The notes beneath the pieces were generated by a model. That model did no database searches. It was not told the DNA's origin and saw nothing but the letters and a program-made list of their open reading frames with translations. Of a DNA stretch of 64,000 nt, positions 18,669-28,485 are shown in pieces. The DNA comes from Burkholderiales bacterium. Lineage in GTDB: Bacteria; Pseudomonadota; Gammaproteobacteria; Burkholderiales; Usitatibacteraceae. Positions within the stretch are counted from its first letter, which is position 1. Every line of letters starts with the position of its first letter. The position numbers and the translations under genes are program-made. The DNA is taken from positions 1-64,000 of the forward strand of contig JANYBL010000091.1 in the NCBI GenBank assembly GCA_025360815.1. Direction: 5' to 3'.

Positions 18669-19817
18669 TTAGACCAATAGACGTGTCAAAATTCGGCGCG
18701 CTGTTTGACCATCCCAAAGCGGTGGTCTTGCTGGTACACGCGCCGCAGCCAAGGCGTTAGTGAACGCGCTCCTTACAGCAGCGGCGTTAGTACCTACCAA
18801 ATAATTAGTGCCGCCATGTTCAATTAGGGTCGCCGGGCGCTCAGTATTGGCGCGTAGCGTGAGGCACGGTGTGCCAACAACACAGCATTCTTCTTGGATG
18901 CCGCCGCTGTCGGTCATTACTAATTTTGCATTCATCGTCAGCGCCAATAAATCGAGATAGCCCAGCGGCTCGACGATTAGGATGCGCTCGCTATTGCCCA
19001 ATTGATCCCACAATCCAAATTCCTTGAGCCGCCCTGCGGTTCTAGGATGAACGGGAAAAATAATCGGCAATCGTTCAGAGAGCTCGAGCATGAGTTGAAT
19101 ATTCTGAGTGAGTATTTCAATCTCATCTACGTTCGATGGGCGATGTAAGGTCAACACGCCAAACCCGCTGTCGATAATTTCGTGGGCATTCAAGGCGGGC
19201 AATGAGCCCTGCCGATTTGCAATGATAATATCCGCCGGGATGCGCAGTTCGGCCATTGCCCGCTGCGACTCCAAGGTATCGATCATGATGTTGCCAACCA
19301 TGACCACACGATCGCTCTCAGTACCCTCTTTCGCGAGATTGGCATTTGCAAATTGGCAAGTTGTGAACAGCAAATCAGACAAACGGTCGGTAACGACGCG
19401 ATTGATCTCTTCTGGCATCGCCCAATCCTTTGAGCGCAGACCGGACTCAATATGGGCAACTTTGAACTCATGCTTTTTGGCGGTTAGCGCGCAAGCGCAT
19501 GCCGCATTTACATCGCCAACGACAACGACCCAATCAGGCCTTTCCTGCAGTAGCACAGGCTCGAACTCAATCATCGTTTGGCCAACTTGATAAGCGTGAG
19601 AACCGGAACCAACATCGAGATGGTGATCCGGGCTGGGAATTCCAAGTTCGTCGAAGAAACGTCCTGATAATGTCGGGTCGTAGTGTTGGCCGCTGTGGAC
19701 AAGTACATGCTGAATTTGCTGGCTTGAGCTTGCCTTATTATGTTCGGCAATGGCAGCGACCAAAGGCGCGATCTTCATAAAATTCGGACGTGCACCGACA
19801 ACAGATAGTATTTTCAT
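18669..19817 (-). CDS. wecB: UDP-N-acetylglucosamine 2-epimerase (non-hydrolysing)
   Basis: Interconverts UDP-GlcNAc and UDP-ManNAc. The start MKILSVVGARPNFMKIAPLV is the family hallmark and fixes the N-terminus at 19817; a longer frame to 19904 adds unrelated residues. Other markers are HVLVHSGQHYD, VVVVGDVNAACACALTAKK, KVAHIESGLRS, LLFTTCQFANANL, VLTLHRPSNVD, and VMTDSGGIQEECCVVGTPCLTLR. At 382 residues it has the usual length. The start codon overlaps the stop of the upstream deacetylase-like gene (ATGA), so the two are co-translated. Its presence suggests a ManNAc-derived sugar in the polymer. Confidence 0.95.
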   Translation of the reverse strand: MKILSVVGARPNFMKIAPLVAAIAEHNKASSSQQIQHVLVHSGQHYDPTLSGRFFDELGIPSPDHHLDVGSGSHAYQVGQTMIEFEPVLLQERPDWVVVVGDVNAACACALTAKKHEFKVAHIESGLRSKDWAMPEEINRVVTDRLSDLLFTTCQFANANLAKEGTESDRVVMVGNIMIDTLESQRAMAELRIPADIIIANRQGSLPALNAHEIIDSGFGVLTLHRPSNVDEIEILTQNIQLMLELSERLPIIFPVHPRTAGRLKEFGLWDQLGNSERILIVEPLGYLDLLALTMNAKLVMTDSGGIQEECCVVGTPCLTLRANTERPATLIEHGGTNYLVGTNAAAVRSAFTNALAAARVPARPPLWDGQTARRILTRLLV

Positions 19818-20740
19818 TGTGCAAACGCAGTCAAACGCCCGCGTACCGATTTGATGATGCCCGCCGCGCTGGCAGTGGCACCGGAGGTTGGAAAAGGAGC
19901 CCACGGAAGCTTGGTTGCTGGCAGTTTTTCAATTTCAGTAACAGCCTCAAGAGTTGTAATCGAACGATAGCCCCATTGTTCTCGTGCCATGTTGGAAAAT
20001 CGTGCTAGCCGCTCAATATAATTGGGAAAGGCTCGAAATTGGGTTCGCGTACGATTGAATTTTAGAAAAGAAAAACTATGTAGCGTAAGAAAGAGTGGAT
20101 TTGCGCCGTGCGCCAAAATATCACGAAGTTCGCTAAATGAAACGCCGCCAATATCGATGCGACGTAATCGCCCGGTAAGGCGATCACGGTAACAAGTACC
20201 TACACCGCAAAGCATGCCATCAATCTTAGTCCACCCGTTACCGCTGATCGCTTGTGGTTCAAATCCGCAGCTTTTACTCCATGCGCTTGCAGAAAAGTCA
20301 GCGCGAAACCGACAATCTCGTAACGCTGCCAACGAACGGTGGTCTGCTGCCCAATCTCCCGCGCGATGCAGCACGGGACGTGTTCCCGTCCAATCGTTTA
20401 TTCGATCCGAGCCGAGCTGGAAGATTTCGCGTTGCTCACGGAGCGTGTAATCACGGAGCTGCTGGCGGTTACTGTCAAATGCCGGTGCTGGGTGCGTGTG
20501 AAGTTGCAAATCATGGCCACTCGCGGCAATGAGCTTAGCCGCAGTTCTTTGATGCGCAAGCTCTGCGTCAGTCTTTCCGTACACATCCAGAAAAAAAGTT
20601 GCGCGCAATGCGTGGTTATTAAACGCCTCAATCATCCGCTCTATCCCCCAATTGTCGTCGCCAACTCTTCCCCACAACCCTTGGCCGTCTGGAAAATTTG
20701 ATAACTCAGTATCAACAGTGATGAGAAGTTGTGGCAACAT
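19814..20740 (-). CDS. polysaccharide deacetylase-like protein
   Basis: Looks like a divergent NodB-superfamily protein: QLLITVDTELSNFP at the N-terminus (Asp-x-Glu), LRATFFLDVYGKT, GHDLQLHTHPAPAF (His-x-His in place of the usual His-x-x-x-His), and VLHRAGDWAADHRSLAAL. No signal peptide is present. The stop codon overlaps the wecB start by four bases. The atypical second motif means metal binding may differ, so deacetylase activity is inferred, not shown. Confidence 0.78.
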   Translation of the reverse strand: MLPQLLITVDTELSNFPDGQGLWGRVGDDNWGIERMIEAFNNHALRATFFLDVYGKTDAELAHQRTAAKLIAASGHDLQLHTHPAPAFDSNRQQLRDYTLREQREIFQLGSDRINDWTGTRPVLHRAGDWAADHRSLAALRDCRFRADFSASAWSKSCGFEPQAISGNGWTKIDGMLCGVGTCYRDRLTGRLRRIDIGGVSFSELRDILAHGANPLFLTLHSFSFLKFNRTRTQFRAFPNYIERLARFSNMAREQWGYRSITTLEAVTEIEKLPATKLPWAPFPTSGATASAAGIIKSVRGRLTAFAQ

Positions 20741-20785
20741 TTTATTGGCTATATAACTAAGAAGAGGAGCTGACGGCTGTTGGGT

Positions 20786-21997
20786 TTACAGGCGATTTTT
20801 TGCGCGGGTATAAGCGGCTTCATAGGCTGCCGACATATTTCGCCACTGGCGGTTTGCCACGACATGAGCGCGCGCATTCTGCCCAAGTTCGACGGTATCG
20901 ATTTTGCCACAGAGAAGTTTCTCCAGCGTAGCAACCAAGGCGTGACGCGATCCAGCCTCAAATAATAAACCGGTTTCGCCATCGTTGATCAGCTCAGCTA
21001 TGCCGCCGACATTACTGCCGACTACACACCGTGCCATGGCCATAGGTTCAAGAGGTTTTAACGGTGAAATCATATTGGTTAGCATGCTCGGATAACGTCC
21101 ATACACCAGCACATCCATCGCTGCGTAATACTCCAATACGCTGTTATGGGGCACGCTGCCGACCACCCATGCACGATCACCGAGTGCAAGCTTGGTGACA
21201 AGTTGCTCCACTTTTTGGCGATCTTCACCATCGCCGACGAGCACCAGACGGGCATGCGGATATTTAGAACTTAGTTCGGCAAAAGCTTCAACGAGAAGCG
21301 GCAAGCCTTCAAATGAAAAAAAGCTACCAATGAAACCGATCACAAATGCATTTTTGATATTGCCCGCGCAGCGGACGCGGATTTCTTCATTGGCAGTTCG
21401 CGGTGTAAATGCTTCAATATCAACACCATTGCCAACGACAAAAACGCGGTCTTTAGCTGCGCCTAGCGCAATAGTGTTGGCACGCAGCGCCTGAGTAATT
21501 GTGCAGACTGCGTCTGCGCTTACCGAAACCCGGCGGTCCATTGCTCGCGCAATTTGATAAAAAGGCCACTTGCCGCTTATTTTGCCGCGAGCCTTTGCGC
21601 TTTCCTCCCACAAATTACGTTTCTCGTAAACAAATGGAAGGTAGCGTTTGCGTGCTTGAGCGAGCGCAATACGCGCAATCGTGAAGGGTGTGTGGGCATG
21701 AATTAAATCAAACTGCTGCTGCGCCATTAGGCCCGTAATGCCGCGGACAATCGCTCTGCCGAACACAAGGTGCTTTGCGCCGAATGCAACGGCAGCACTT
21801 TCAAATTGGGTGTAGTGAGTCCGAAAATAGCGCACACGATTAATAGTTACGTCAACCGCGCCATGCCCTTGGCTCGGGCTGGTAAGAACTGTGACCTCAT
21901 GCCCCGCTGCGGCTTGCGCCTCCAACATATACTTTGCGCGGATGGTGTAGCCATCTGTCCGTGGCAAAGAGTGATCCATGATGTGAAGGATTTTCAA
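20786..21997 (-). CDS. GT4 glycosyltransferase, exosortase A-associated (Daro_2409 type)
   Basis: The N-terminus MKILHIMDHSLPRTDGYTIR is characteristic of the exosortase A-associated glycosyltransferase subfamily (TIGR04063 by recollection). The donor domain shows VIGFIGSFFSFEGLPLLVEAF, LVLVGDGEDRQKVEQLV, and PLEPMAMARCVVGSNVGGIAELI followed by GETGLLFEAG. Length 403 is normal. It lies 45 bases upstream of the deacetylase-like gene on the minus strand, so the three genes down to wecB probably form one operon. It adds strong support to this being an XrtA locus. Confidence 0.92.
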   Translation of the reverse strand: MKILHIMDHSLPRTDGYTIRAKYMLEAQAAAGHEVTVLTSPSQGHGAVDVTINRVRYFRTHYTQFESAAVAFGAKHLVFGRAIVRGITGLMAQQQFDLIHAHTPFTIARIALAQARKRYLPFVYEKRNLWEESAKARGKISGKWPFYQIARAMDRRVSVSADAVCTITQALRANTIALGAAKDRVFVVGNGVDIEAFTPRTANEEIRVRCAGNIKNAFVIGFIGSFFSFEGLPLLVEAFAELSSKYPHARLVLVGDGEDRQKVEQLVTKLALGDRAWVVGSVPHNSVLEYYAAMDVLVYGRYPSMLTNMISPLKPLEPMAMARCVVGSNVGGIAELINDGETGLLFEAGSRHALVATLEKLLCGKIDTVELGQNARAHVVANRQWRNMSAAYEAAYTRAKNRL

Positions 21998-22102
21998 TAT
22001 GGATCCCTTTGTTTTCCAAGAATGAAATATTATGAAATTATAGCAGTTTAGATATTTACATTTGATGATTGAGCGCTATTTATGGCTTCGGCTGGAAGTG
22101 GT

Positions 22103-23197
22103 TTAACGAGGCAAATTGGCCGTAATCGAAAGTATTGTTGGCGTTAGCAGTACGGCTAGTGCAGTGGCACCTTCGTTCGTAAAGTGTGCGTGATCTGCAA
22201 ACCATTTAGTCTCTCCGCTAAGTTCTTTATCGGCATCAACGAGTAGCACGCTTTGCGTTTTCGCAAGCCCACGAACGATCTCGTTTGCGCGTAGTTCAAG
22301 ATCTAGAAAGCCTGCTTCACGAAGTTCTGGATATTGCTGGCGCCATTGGGTAAGACGCAACGGGTCATCACTTAGCTGGTTTTTACCAAATCGATTAGCA
22401 TGCGTCACCAGTATCGGTTTCATGCCGAGTGCACTTGCCGCATCAATTGCGCATATTAGGTCAGTTCGGAACGCTTTCAAACTAATTTCGTCGACTCGAT
22501 CGAGCAAGGGTTGGTCGCGGGTTTGCCAACGAATCGATATTTTTCGTATTTCATGCTGCAAAGTCGGAGGTACGATTTTTTTGAATTCTTCGCGAAGTTT
22601 GTCCCCAATTCGTATACCCGGCCATAAATCGCTAATGACCAGCAGCGGTTTCGGTGGACGATTGCAATATGGGCGGTTAACGCCGATGTAATGGGTTGGC
22701 GTTGGATAGATAATAACCACGCTTGGATGGAATCGGCCCGCCAGTTCTTTAAATAGGGTAACGCCAGAACCAACACGCATACCGGGTAAACCGGCATTGA
22801 GAACTTCAAATTGGTCAGGAACCGCGCGGCGGTTGAGTTCACGCTCAAGAGCGCGAGGATACTCTTTTCCGTTTTCCTCAAATATGCCAAAAGTTTCCGA
22901 TGCGCCGTAGGTCAAAATTCTGATCTGCCCGATATTGGGGCGTACGTCTTCGCCTCGAAGTCCGTCGGCATTTAAGCGCCAACGAAGATACTGGGCATTC
23001 GGCGCGCCGCTCAGGCCTCGACCATCTACCCGAAACAAATGATCAAACTCATAACGCTTAAAAAGTGGCGCACTGTAATGTATCCAATCGTCAACGCGCG
23101 CGGCGCCTTCGAGTGTGAAGACAAACAGAACCACCAATCCCAAAGCGGAAACAATTTGTCTCAATCGTGCTGGCAAATGAAATCGTTTAATGGACAT
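22103..23197 (-). CDS. membrane-anchored SGNH/GDSL hydrolase-like protein
   Basis: An N-terminal membrane segment (about residues 15-29) anchors a periplasmic SGNH domain. Block I is ILTYGASETFG with the presumed nucleophile Ser at about 100, block II LNAGLPGMRVGSG, and block V FADHAHFTNEGA with the Asp and His of the triad. The gene begins two bases after the MBOAT gene ends. Such pairs resemble the AlgI/AlgJ-AlgX arrangement, in which the MBOAT protein supplies acyl groups and the SGNH protein transfers or removes them on the periplasmic polymer; that pairing is inference here. Confidence 0.82.
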   Translation of the reverse strand: MSIKRFHLPARLRQIVSALGLVVLFVFTLEGAARVDDWIHYSAPLFKRYEFDHLFRVDGRGLSGAPNAQYLRWRLNADGLRGEDVRPNIGQIRILTYGASETFGIFEENGKEYPRALERELNRRAVPDQFEVLNAGLPGMRVGSGVTLFKELAGRFHPSVVIIYPTPTHYIGVNRPYCNRPPKPLLVISDLWPGIRIGDKLREEFKKIVPPTLQHEIRKISIRWQTRDQPLLDRVDEISLKAFRTDLICAIDAASALGMKPILVTHANRFGKNQLSDDPLRLTQWRQQYPELREAGFLDLELRANEIVRGLAKTQSVLLVDADKELSGETKWFADHAHFTNEGATALAVLLTPTILSITANLPR

Positions 23198-23199
23198 CG

Positions 23200-24630
23200 T
23201 TAGAATTGAAAATATACAAAAGCTTGCGGTGTTCCGCCAAGGAATACGATGCTATAAAGCATTAATGCATATATTACTGCGCACGCGGTTTTAGGCAGCC
23301 ATTTGAGGCGATGGAACTCAAGGCGCTCACTGTTGTACTGAATGATTTGAACAACGATAAGTGGCGCAATCAGCACCAAAACTTGGCGGAGTGCATCGAT
23401 AGGGATACCGACCAACGGTTGTGCTAGAGATGTCGTCATTGTGACAATTTGCTCAAGTGAAGTTGCGCGAAATAGTAGCCAGCCGTAGCAAGTAAGCACA
23501 AACATGCCGGCTATACGCAATAACAGCCATGGCATTCGCCAGAAACCGTGTGCACGGTTCGTGATGGGTTCAAGCACGGGGACCGCAAACCGATGCCCAA
23601 TTAAAATAGCACCATGGAAAAGTCCCCAAATTACAAAATTCCATGCAGCGCCATGCCACAGACCACCGAGCACCATCGTAATCATCAGGTTGCGATAGGT
23701 CCGTACAATGCTGTCCCGATTGCCGCCAAGGGAAATATATAAATAATCACGAAGCCACGACGATAAGCTGATATGCCATCGCTTCCAAAAATCAGGCGGA
23801 CTCGTAGCGAAGTAGGGCAGGTTGAAATTGAGCATGAATTCAAAACCCATCAGCTTGGCCACGCCGCGCGCGATATCGGTATAGCCTGAAAAATCGCAAT
23901 AAATTTGAAATGCGAACGCAATTACCGCGACGACCGTCTCGCCGCCGGACCCCGTCGGCGAATCGAATACTTGATTTACAATTGGGGCGAGCCGATCCGC
24001 AATATATATTTTTTTGAAAAAGCCCCACATGATTAGGTGTAACCCGTCGATCACCTGTGCTCGGGTTGTATTCCGCGGTTCGACGACCTGCGCAATGAGC
24101 GTTGAAGCTCGCTGAATTGGGCCTGCAACCAGGTGCGGGAAAAACAAAACTGCGAGAAAAAAATCCCAAAATGATTTAGTTGCATGGAGCTTGCCGCGAT
24201 AGACGTCGATGGTATAACTCAGGGCTTGAAAAGTGTAAAAGGAAATGCCGATGGGCAAAATAACGCGCAATGCAGGCTTAGGCAGATCGATCCCACCGAG
24301 CAAGAATAGATCGTGGAACGAATCAATAAAAAAGTTAAAATATTTAAAAAATGCCAATAGCCCGAGATTTGTAACAAGACTGAGATAGAGATACTTTCTC
24401 CGCGCCGCAATAGGCGCGTCGATTTCAACCAGCGCACTGATTTTGGCAGCGCAAAAATAGTCAATTGTTGTTGAAAAAAGCAGAGGGAGTAAAAAACGCC
24501 AATCCCAGCTGGCATAAAAAAAGCAGCTCGCCAAAACCAAAAACGCATTTTGACGGCGATGCGGAAGGAGGTAATAAATGGAAAGTACGCAAGGCAGGAA
24601 CAGGAGAAACTCTAGCGAATTGAAAAGCAT
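23200..24630 (-). CDS. MBOAT family O-acyltransferase (AlgI/DltB-like)
   Basis: Polytopic membrane protein beginning MLFNSLEFLLFLPCVLSIYY, as usual for this family, with ILPIGISFYTFQALSYTIDVYRG, FPHLVAGPIQR, a DFWKRWHISLSSWLRDYLYI segment and the catalytic-His region MVLGGLWHGAAWNFVIWG. These features place it with AlgI/PatA-type proteins that pass acetyl groups to surface polysaccharides or peptidoglycan. The downstream gene, two bases away, encodes an SGNH hydrolase-like partner. Confidence 0.93.
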   Translation of the reverse strand: MLFNSLEFLLFLPCVLSIYYLLPHRRQNAFLVLASCFFYASWDWRFLLPLLFSTTIDYFCAAKISALVEIDAPIAARRKYLYLSLVTNLGLLAFFKYFNFFIDSFHDLFLLGGIDLPKPALRVILPIGISFYTFQALSYTIDVYRGKLHATKSFWDFFLAVLFFPHLVAGPIQRASTLIAQVVEPRNTTRAQVIDGLHLIMWGFFKKIYIADRLAPIVNQVFDSPTGSGGETVVAVIAFAFQIYCDFSGYTDIARGVAKLMGFEFMLNFNLPYFATSPPDFWKRWHISLSSWLRDYLYISLGGNRDSIVRTYRNLMITMVLGGLWHGAAWNFVIWGLFHGAILIGHRFAVPVLEPITNRAHGFWRMPWLLLRIAGMFVLTCYGWLLFRATSLEQIVTMTTSLAQPLVGIPIDALRQVLVLIAPLIVVQIIQYNSERLEFHRLKWLPKTACAVIYALMLYSIVFLGGTPQAFVYFQF

Positions 24631-24772
24631 CGTGTGGAGTCTTTAGTGCGTAATGCAGCTGATAAGTAGGAATGTCAACTTGCCCAACCATGCATGAGCG
24701 GTTTAGATATTCAACGGTAATATTGCGGCAAGTCAGTTGCGAACTGTTCAATAAAACTAGATAAATTTGCTG

Positions 24773-25891
24773 TTATAAATCATCCCGCTCCGCTTCGCGC
24801 GCGCGCATCCACTCAATCAAATTGCGGAATTGGGCGATCGTTGCGGTATTGCTGCGTTCGACTTTTAGCATTGTGGTTTCCAGTCGAATCAAACCTTGTT
24901 CAATTCGCTGGAGCCGCGCTTCGTGTCGGTCACGGGCATGCTCGCCCGCGGCTTTGTATGCAGCCGCAGCTTGCTCGTTAAGTGCGTGATGTCCTAGACT
25001 GTCTTGACTAAACTCGGATTCATTTCCACCGGCGACCTGTGCGCCGTTCAATCCATGAGCGCCCATATTTTTGGGTGCGCTGGTTTCCTGATTGAACTCG
25101 CTAGCGATTTCGACGACATCATCTTTATTGAAGGATCGCTTATCGGCCAAAAATCCGGAAAGGAGCAATCGATCGCAGATGGAGTTAATGCGACGCGGAA
25201 TCCCGCCGCTAACTTCGTAAATAGCGCGATAAGCGGCGGCGTTGATCTTTGGTGAATCCTTCCAGCCGACGCAGCCTAAGCGGTGCTCTACATAGCCCTG
25301 CGTTTCGTCTACATCCATTGAGCCGATATGGCAAGCCGCAATCACACGCTGCCGCAGCTGTTTCATATCTGTGCTTTCCAGCATTTGTCGAAACTCCGGC
25401 TGGCCAACCAGAAAACTCTGTAACAAAGCATGCGTTTCAAGCTGAAAATTCGAGAGCATGCGCAATTCTTCAATTGCTTGACCACTCAAGTTTTGCGCTT
25501 CATCAACGATGAGTAGTACCCGTTTTCCGGTGCTGGCTGCCGAGGTCAGAAATGCCTCAATAGAGAGCAGTAGTTGGGACTTGTTGGCGTCTTTGATCTT
25601 GATGCCGAATGCGGAAGCCACCATTCGCAGCATATCGTCCGCATTGAGTTGCGTGCTGACCAAATTAACGGCAATCATCTCATCAGGATTTAGGCTTGCG
25701 AGCAAACTCCTGACCAAGGTTGTTTTTCCGGCGCCGACTTCGCCGGTGACAACAATGAAGCCTTCATTTTGATGTAGGCCATATTCCAGAAACGCTTTTG
25801 CGCGCTGGTGTTGGCGGCTGCCGAAATAAAACGAGGGGTCAGGATTTAGCTGGAAAGGCTTATGGGTGAATCCGTAGAAAGCTTCGTACAT
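24773..25891 (-). CDS. XrtA/PEP-CTERM-associated ExeA-like ATPase
   Basis: An AAA ATPase related to ExeA/GspA: MYEAFYGFTHKPFQLNPDPS start, Walker A TGEVGAGKTTL (about 50-59), Walker B VLLIVDEAQNLSG (about 125), and the GGIPRRINSICDRLLLSGF sensor-2 region. The C-terminal 80 residues form a probable coiled coil (RIEQGLIRLETTMLKVERS). It corresponds to the putative secretion ATPase of PEP-CTERM loci (TIGR03015 by recollection). It follows the outer-membrane protein gene by nine bases and ends the assembly operon. Confidence 0.92.
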   Translation of the reverse strand: MYEAFYGFTHKPFQLNPDPSFYFGSRQHQRAKAFLEYGLHQNEGFIVVTGEVGAGKTTLVRSLLASLNPDEMIAVNLVSTQLNADDMLRMVASAFGIKIKDANKSQLLLSIEAFLTSAASTGKRVLLIVDEAQNLSGQAIEELRMLSNFQLETHALLQSFLVGQPEFRQMLESTDMKQLRQRVIAACHIGSMDVDETQGYVEHRLGCVGWKDSPKINAAAYRAIYEVSGGIPRRINSICDRLLLSGFLADKRSFNKDDVVEIASEFNQETSAPKNMGAHGLNGAQVAGGNESEFSQDSLGHHALNEQAAAAYKAAGEHARDRHEARLQRIEQGLIRLETTMLKVERSNTATIAQFRNLIEWMRAREAERDDL

Positions 25892-25900
25892 AGGGCAGGC

Positions 25901-27523
25901 TCAGAACCGAACAATGAAGGTGCCAACAAGCGCATTTTCACCGTAACTAGTGAATGCAGTACTTTCGAATTTTACGTGCCTAACACCCAACGATGCTGAG
26001 GTATGCTGCCCAAGCGTCTTTGTGATAAAAAGGCTATGCATTTGCTGATCAGACCGGGGTATTAGTATAAATGGCGCCGCATGCAGCAGTGGGGCCAATA
26101 AGCTGTCGGTGCGCGTGCGTGATGCCTGCAATGTCATTACGGTAGTGGATGTCAGGCGATATGCCCAAGACAAACTTGCGCGTTTCCGGCGAACGTTGTC
26201 ATCATTGGTGAATGTGTTAGGCGTCGCCGCCTCGGCTGGTAAGTTACCGAAGCTGCGTCGGTCAGACTGCGAAACCGTTGCTGTAATCGTATTGCGCAAG
26301 CCAAGCAATGCAACACTGGCCTCGGTATTTTTAGTGACGTAAGGTCGTTGGGTTAGAAAATTACCAGTTGTAATAGGATTGGGAGCGCCGCCAACCGATT
26401 CAAAGCGATTGCGTACCGCTTCGGCGCGTGCTACGGGATTCGGTATAGAAGCTGCGACGAGGTCGCTCAGTAATGATGCCAATACGCCACCGTTGCGAGT
26501 TGCCAGCTCGTTTGGCAATGTAGCGATTTCCCGGGCGCTGGCTAACCGCCATGCCGTAACTGGTGTGCGATGCGCAAAAATGAAATTATGCGAATGACCA
26601 AAAAAACGCGATTCACTCCCTGCCAATACCTGCGTTCTAGGATTAGGCGTGTATTCGACCGCAGCACCGTACGTTGTGTTCGTTTTGCGATCCACGCTGG
26701 CAAAATCACTTCGTTCCGCGCCACCGATCAACGAAACATGTAGTTGGGAATTAAAGCCGTAAATAACAGAAGCCGATAGACGCGCATCTAACTTATTACC
26801 GATCACGCTACTTCGTACCGCCAGAGAATTTAAATCTAACGCCCAGCCCATCGGGGCGGCAAGACTGGCGTTGCGGATGCGTCCGATCCATTCGGTACTG
26901 CGCGTCGTCGGAAATGACTGAGAAACGGCATTGGAAAGGGCGCCCCGATCCGACTCACTTTGCGTTTCATTCAGTCTCAACTGATAGACTGCACGATCTG
27001 TGAAGGAGCCGCGGATGTTGGGTGAAAGCTGATAGGTTCGGGTCTCGGTGCGATCTTGATTGTTCGCTGCGGCGTTTGCAGAAATAGCTGATCCGAAAGC
27101 AGATTGGTTCTCCTGCGAGATATTGGCGCGTGCGTCCAAAAAAAACCAATTATCAACAATTTGTGTCGTCAAACTAGAAGTAAGCGCGTTTTGCCGATTA
27201 TTTAGTCGGGGAAAATCGCTATAAAACAATTGTTGTTGCGAGTAGTTGATGGATACACTGGATCGCGGGCCTTGCCGTTCGATCCGTATCGCGGCGGTAA
27301 TATTTGAGACCAGACTGTCCTTTGCAGAAGCGCTAGGTGCGAGTTGGGCGTTGTCCGTGTAGGTCTCAGACAAAGAGATTTGCGGGACGACGCGCCAGGG
27401 CTCAGCCCCTGCTGGCAGGGTTATGAGCGCAGAGCAAAATGCCCCAGCCAAAAGGCGAAGCGCATTCGGGCGCCGGACTATTGCGCCGACTATTTGACTT
27501 GTCGTTTTTCGATTATGAGCCAT
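25901..27523 (-). CDS. PEP-CTERM system-associated outer membrane beta-barrel protein
   Basis: A secreted protein (signal segment ending about LITLPAGAEP) followed by alternating amphipathic strands ending in an aromatic residue (GTFIVRF at the very C-terminus), as expected for an outer-membrane barrel. It matches the large uncharacterised outer-membrane protein conserved next to the ExeA-like ATPase in XrtA loci (TIGR03016 by recollection), probably a polymer-export component. The start is uncertain: ATG 27523 overlaps the kinase gene by 11 bases, ATG 27544 by 32. No ribosome-binding site decides between them. Confidence 0.85.
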   Translation of the reverse strand: MAHNRKTTSQIVGAIVRRPNALRLLAGAFCSALITLPAGAEPWRVVPQISLSETYTDNAQLAPSASAKDSLVSNITAAIRIERQGPRSSVSINYSQQQLFYSDFPRLNNRQNALTSSLTTQIVDNWFFLDARANISQENQSAFGSAISANAAANNQDRTETRTYQLSPNIRGSFTDRAVYQLRLNETQSESDRGALSNAVSQSFPTTRSTEWIGRIRNASLAAPMGWALDLNSLAVRSSVIGNKLDARLSASVIYGFNSQLHVSLIGGAERSDFASVDRKTNTTYGAAVEYTPNPRTQVLAGSESRFFGHSHNFIFAHRTPVTAWRLASAREIATLPNELATRNGGVLASLLSDLVAASIPNPVARAEAVRNRFESVGGAPNPITTGNFLTQRPYVTKNTEASVALLGLRNTITATVSQSDRRSFGNLPAEAATPNTFTNDDNVRRKRASLSWAYRLTSTTVMTLQASRTRTDSLLAPLLHAAPFILIPRSDQQMHSLFITKTLGQHTSASLGVRHVKFESTAFTSYGENALVGTFIVRF

Positions 27524-28478
27524 AGCTTTGGTAGCCGTAACCATACGCCGAATGCGAGTTGGTGCGAGCCTGATTAAGCAACATCATTTTGACGGGACAT
27601 GCCTCAATGGCTGCAAGGCCATTCATGACATCGCGTTGCAGCGTGTTTTCCGCGTTGACAACGAAAATGATTTGTCCCATGTGCGTTGCCAGAACCCGAG
27701 ACTCAGTCGTGAGCAACAGCGGTGGGGAGTCGAAAATGATTATACGATCCGCATAGCGATTGGCAACTTCGTTGAGAAGGGCAATCATGGCATCACTGGC
27801 CAGCAACTCGGTGGCGTTGGCGTGCGACACGCCGCTGGGTAGTATGGTCAGCTTGTCAATATTGGTGCGCAGCAATACTTCGCTCAAATCCATGTTTTGA
27901 TCTTGAAGCACATCTAACAGCCCTTTGCCGACCGGCAAACCGAGAAGATTCGGAAACGACGGTCTGGCCACATCGGCATCCACCAGCAATACGGTGCGGT
28001 CAAGCTCCATCGCAATGCTCATGGCGAGATTGATCGCTGAAAATGTTTTTCCTTCCCCCGGCAGAGAGCTTGTCACCATCACTAAATTGCCATTGACAAT
28101 ATTGGGCATGATTTTGCCGGCGGCGTTGGCGATCAAAGTACGCTTGAGATTGCGAAATTCTTCGGCGATTCGTGATCGCGGAATATCGGGGGTCACAAAT
28201 CCCTTCTCGGCCAATTTAGCCAAATCGATTTCGACGCGAGCCGAGTCGGCAAGCGCTGTCCTCACGGAATATTTGTGCAGCTCGGATTTCGTTGCGGGCT
28301 GCACTGTTCTGTTCGCCGATATTGGCTCAAATGGCGCAAAGCCGGGATTCGCTTTACGCTGCGCTATCTCGCCAACAGAGGACGGCGAAGCGCTAGATTT
28401 CTCGCGGGCATCCGGGATGTCGACGCCGCTACGGCGCAGTTCTTCGAGACGTTTTGCAGCTTTTTCGATGAGACTCAT
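27513..28478 (-). CDS. XrtA-associated tyrosine autokinase (BY-kinase)
   Basis: The cytoplasmic half of a Wzc-type kinase. It begins MSLIEKAAKRLEELRRSGVD, typical of the PEP-CTERM-locus kinase (TIGR03018 by recollection). Walker A TSSLPGEGKTFSAIN (about 136-149) and Walker A' TVLLVDADVARPS (about 162-173) are clear, and IIFDSPPLLL is the Walker B. The C-terminal tail YGYGYQSYGS is the autophosphorylated Tyr cluster. It starts eight bases from the end of the chain-length gene, its usual membrane partner, and together they control polymer length and export. Confidence 0.94.
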   Translation of the reverse strand: MSLIEKAAKRLEELRRSGVDIPDAREKSSASPSSVGEIAQRKANPGFAPFEPISANRTVQPATKSELHKYSVRTALADSARVEIDLAKLAEKGFVTPDIPRSRIAEEFRNLKRTLIANAAGKIMPNIVNGNLVMVTSSLPGEGKTFSAINLAMSIAMELDRTVLLVDADVARPSFPNLLGLPVGKGLLDVLQDQNMDLSEVLLRTNIDKLTILPSGVSHANATELLASDAMIALLNEVANRYADRIIIFDSPPLLLTTESRVLATHMGQIIFVVNAENTLQRDVMNGLAAIEACPVKMMLLNQARTNSHSAYGYGYQSYGS

Positions 28479-28485
28479 TGTGGCC

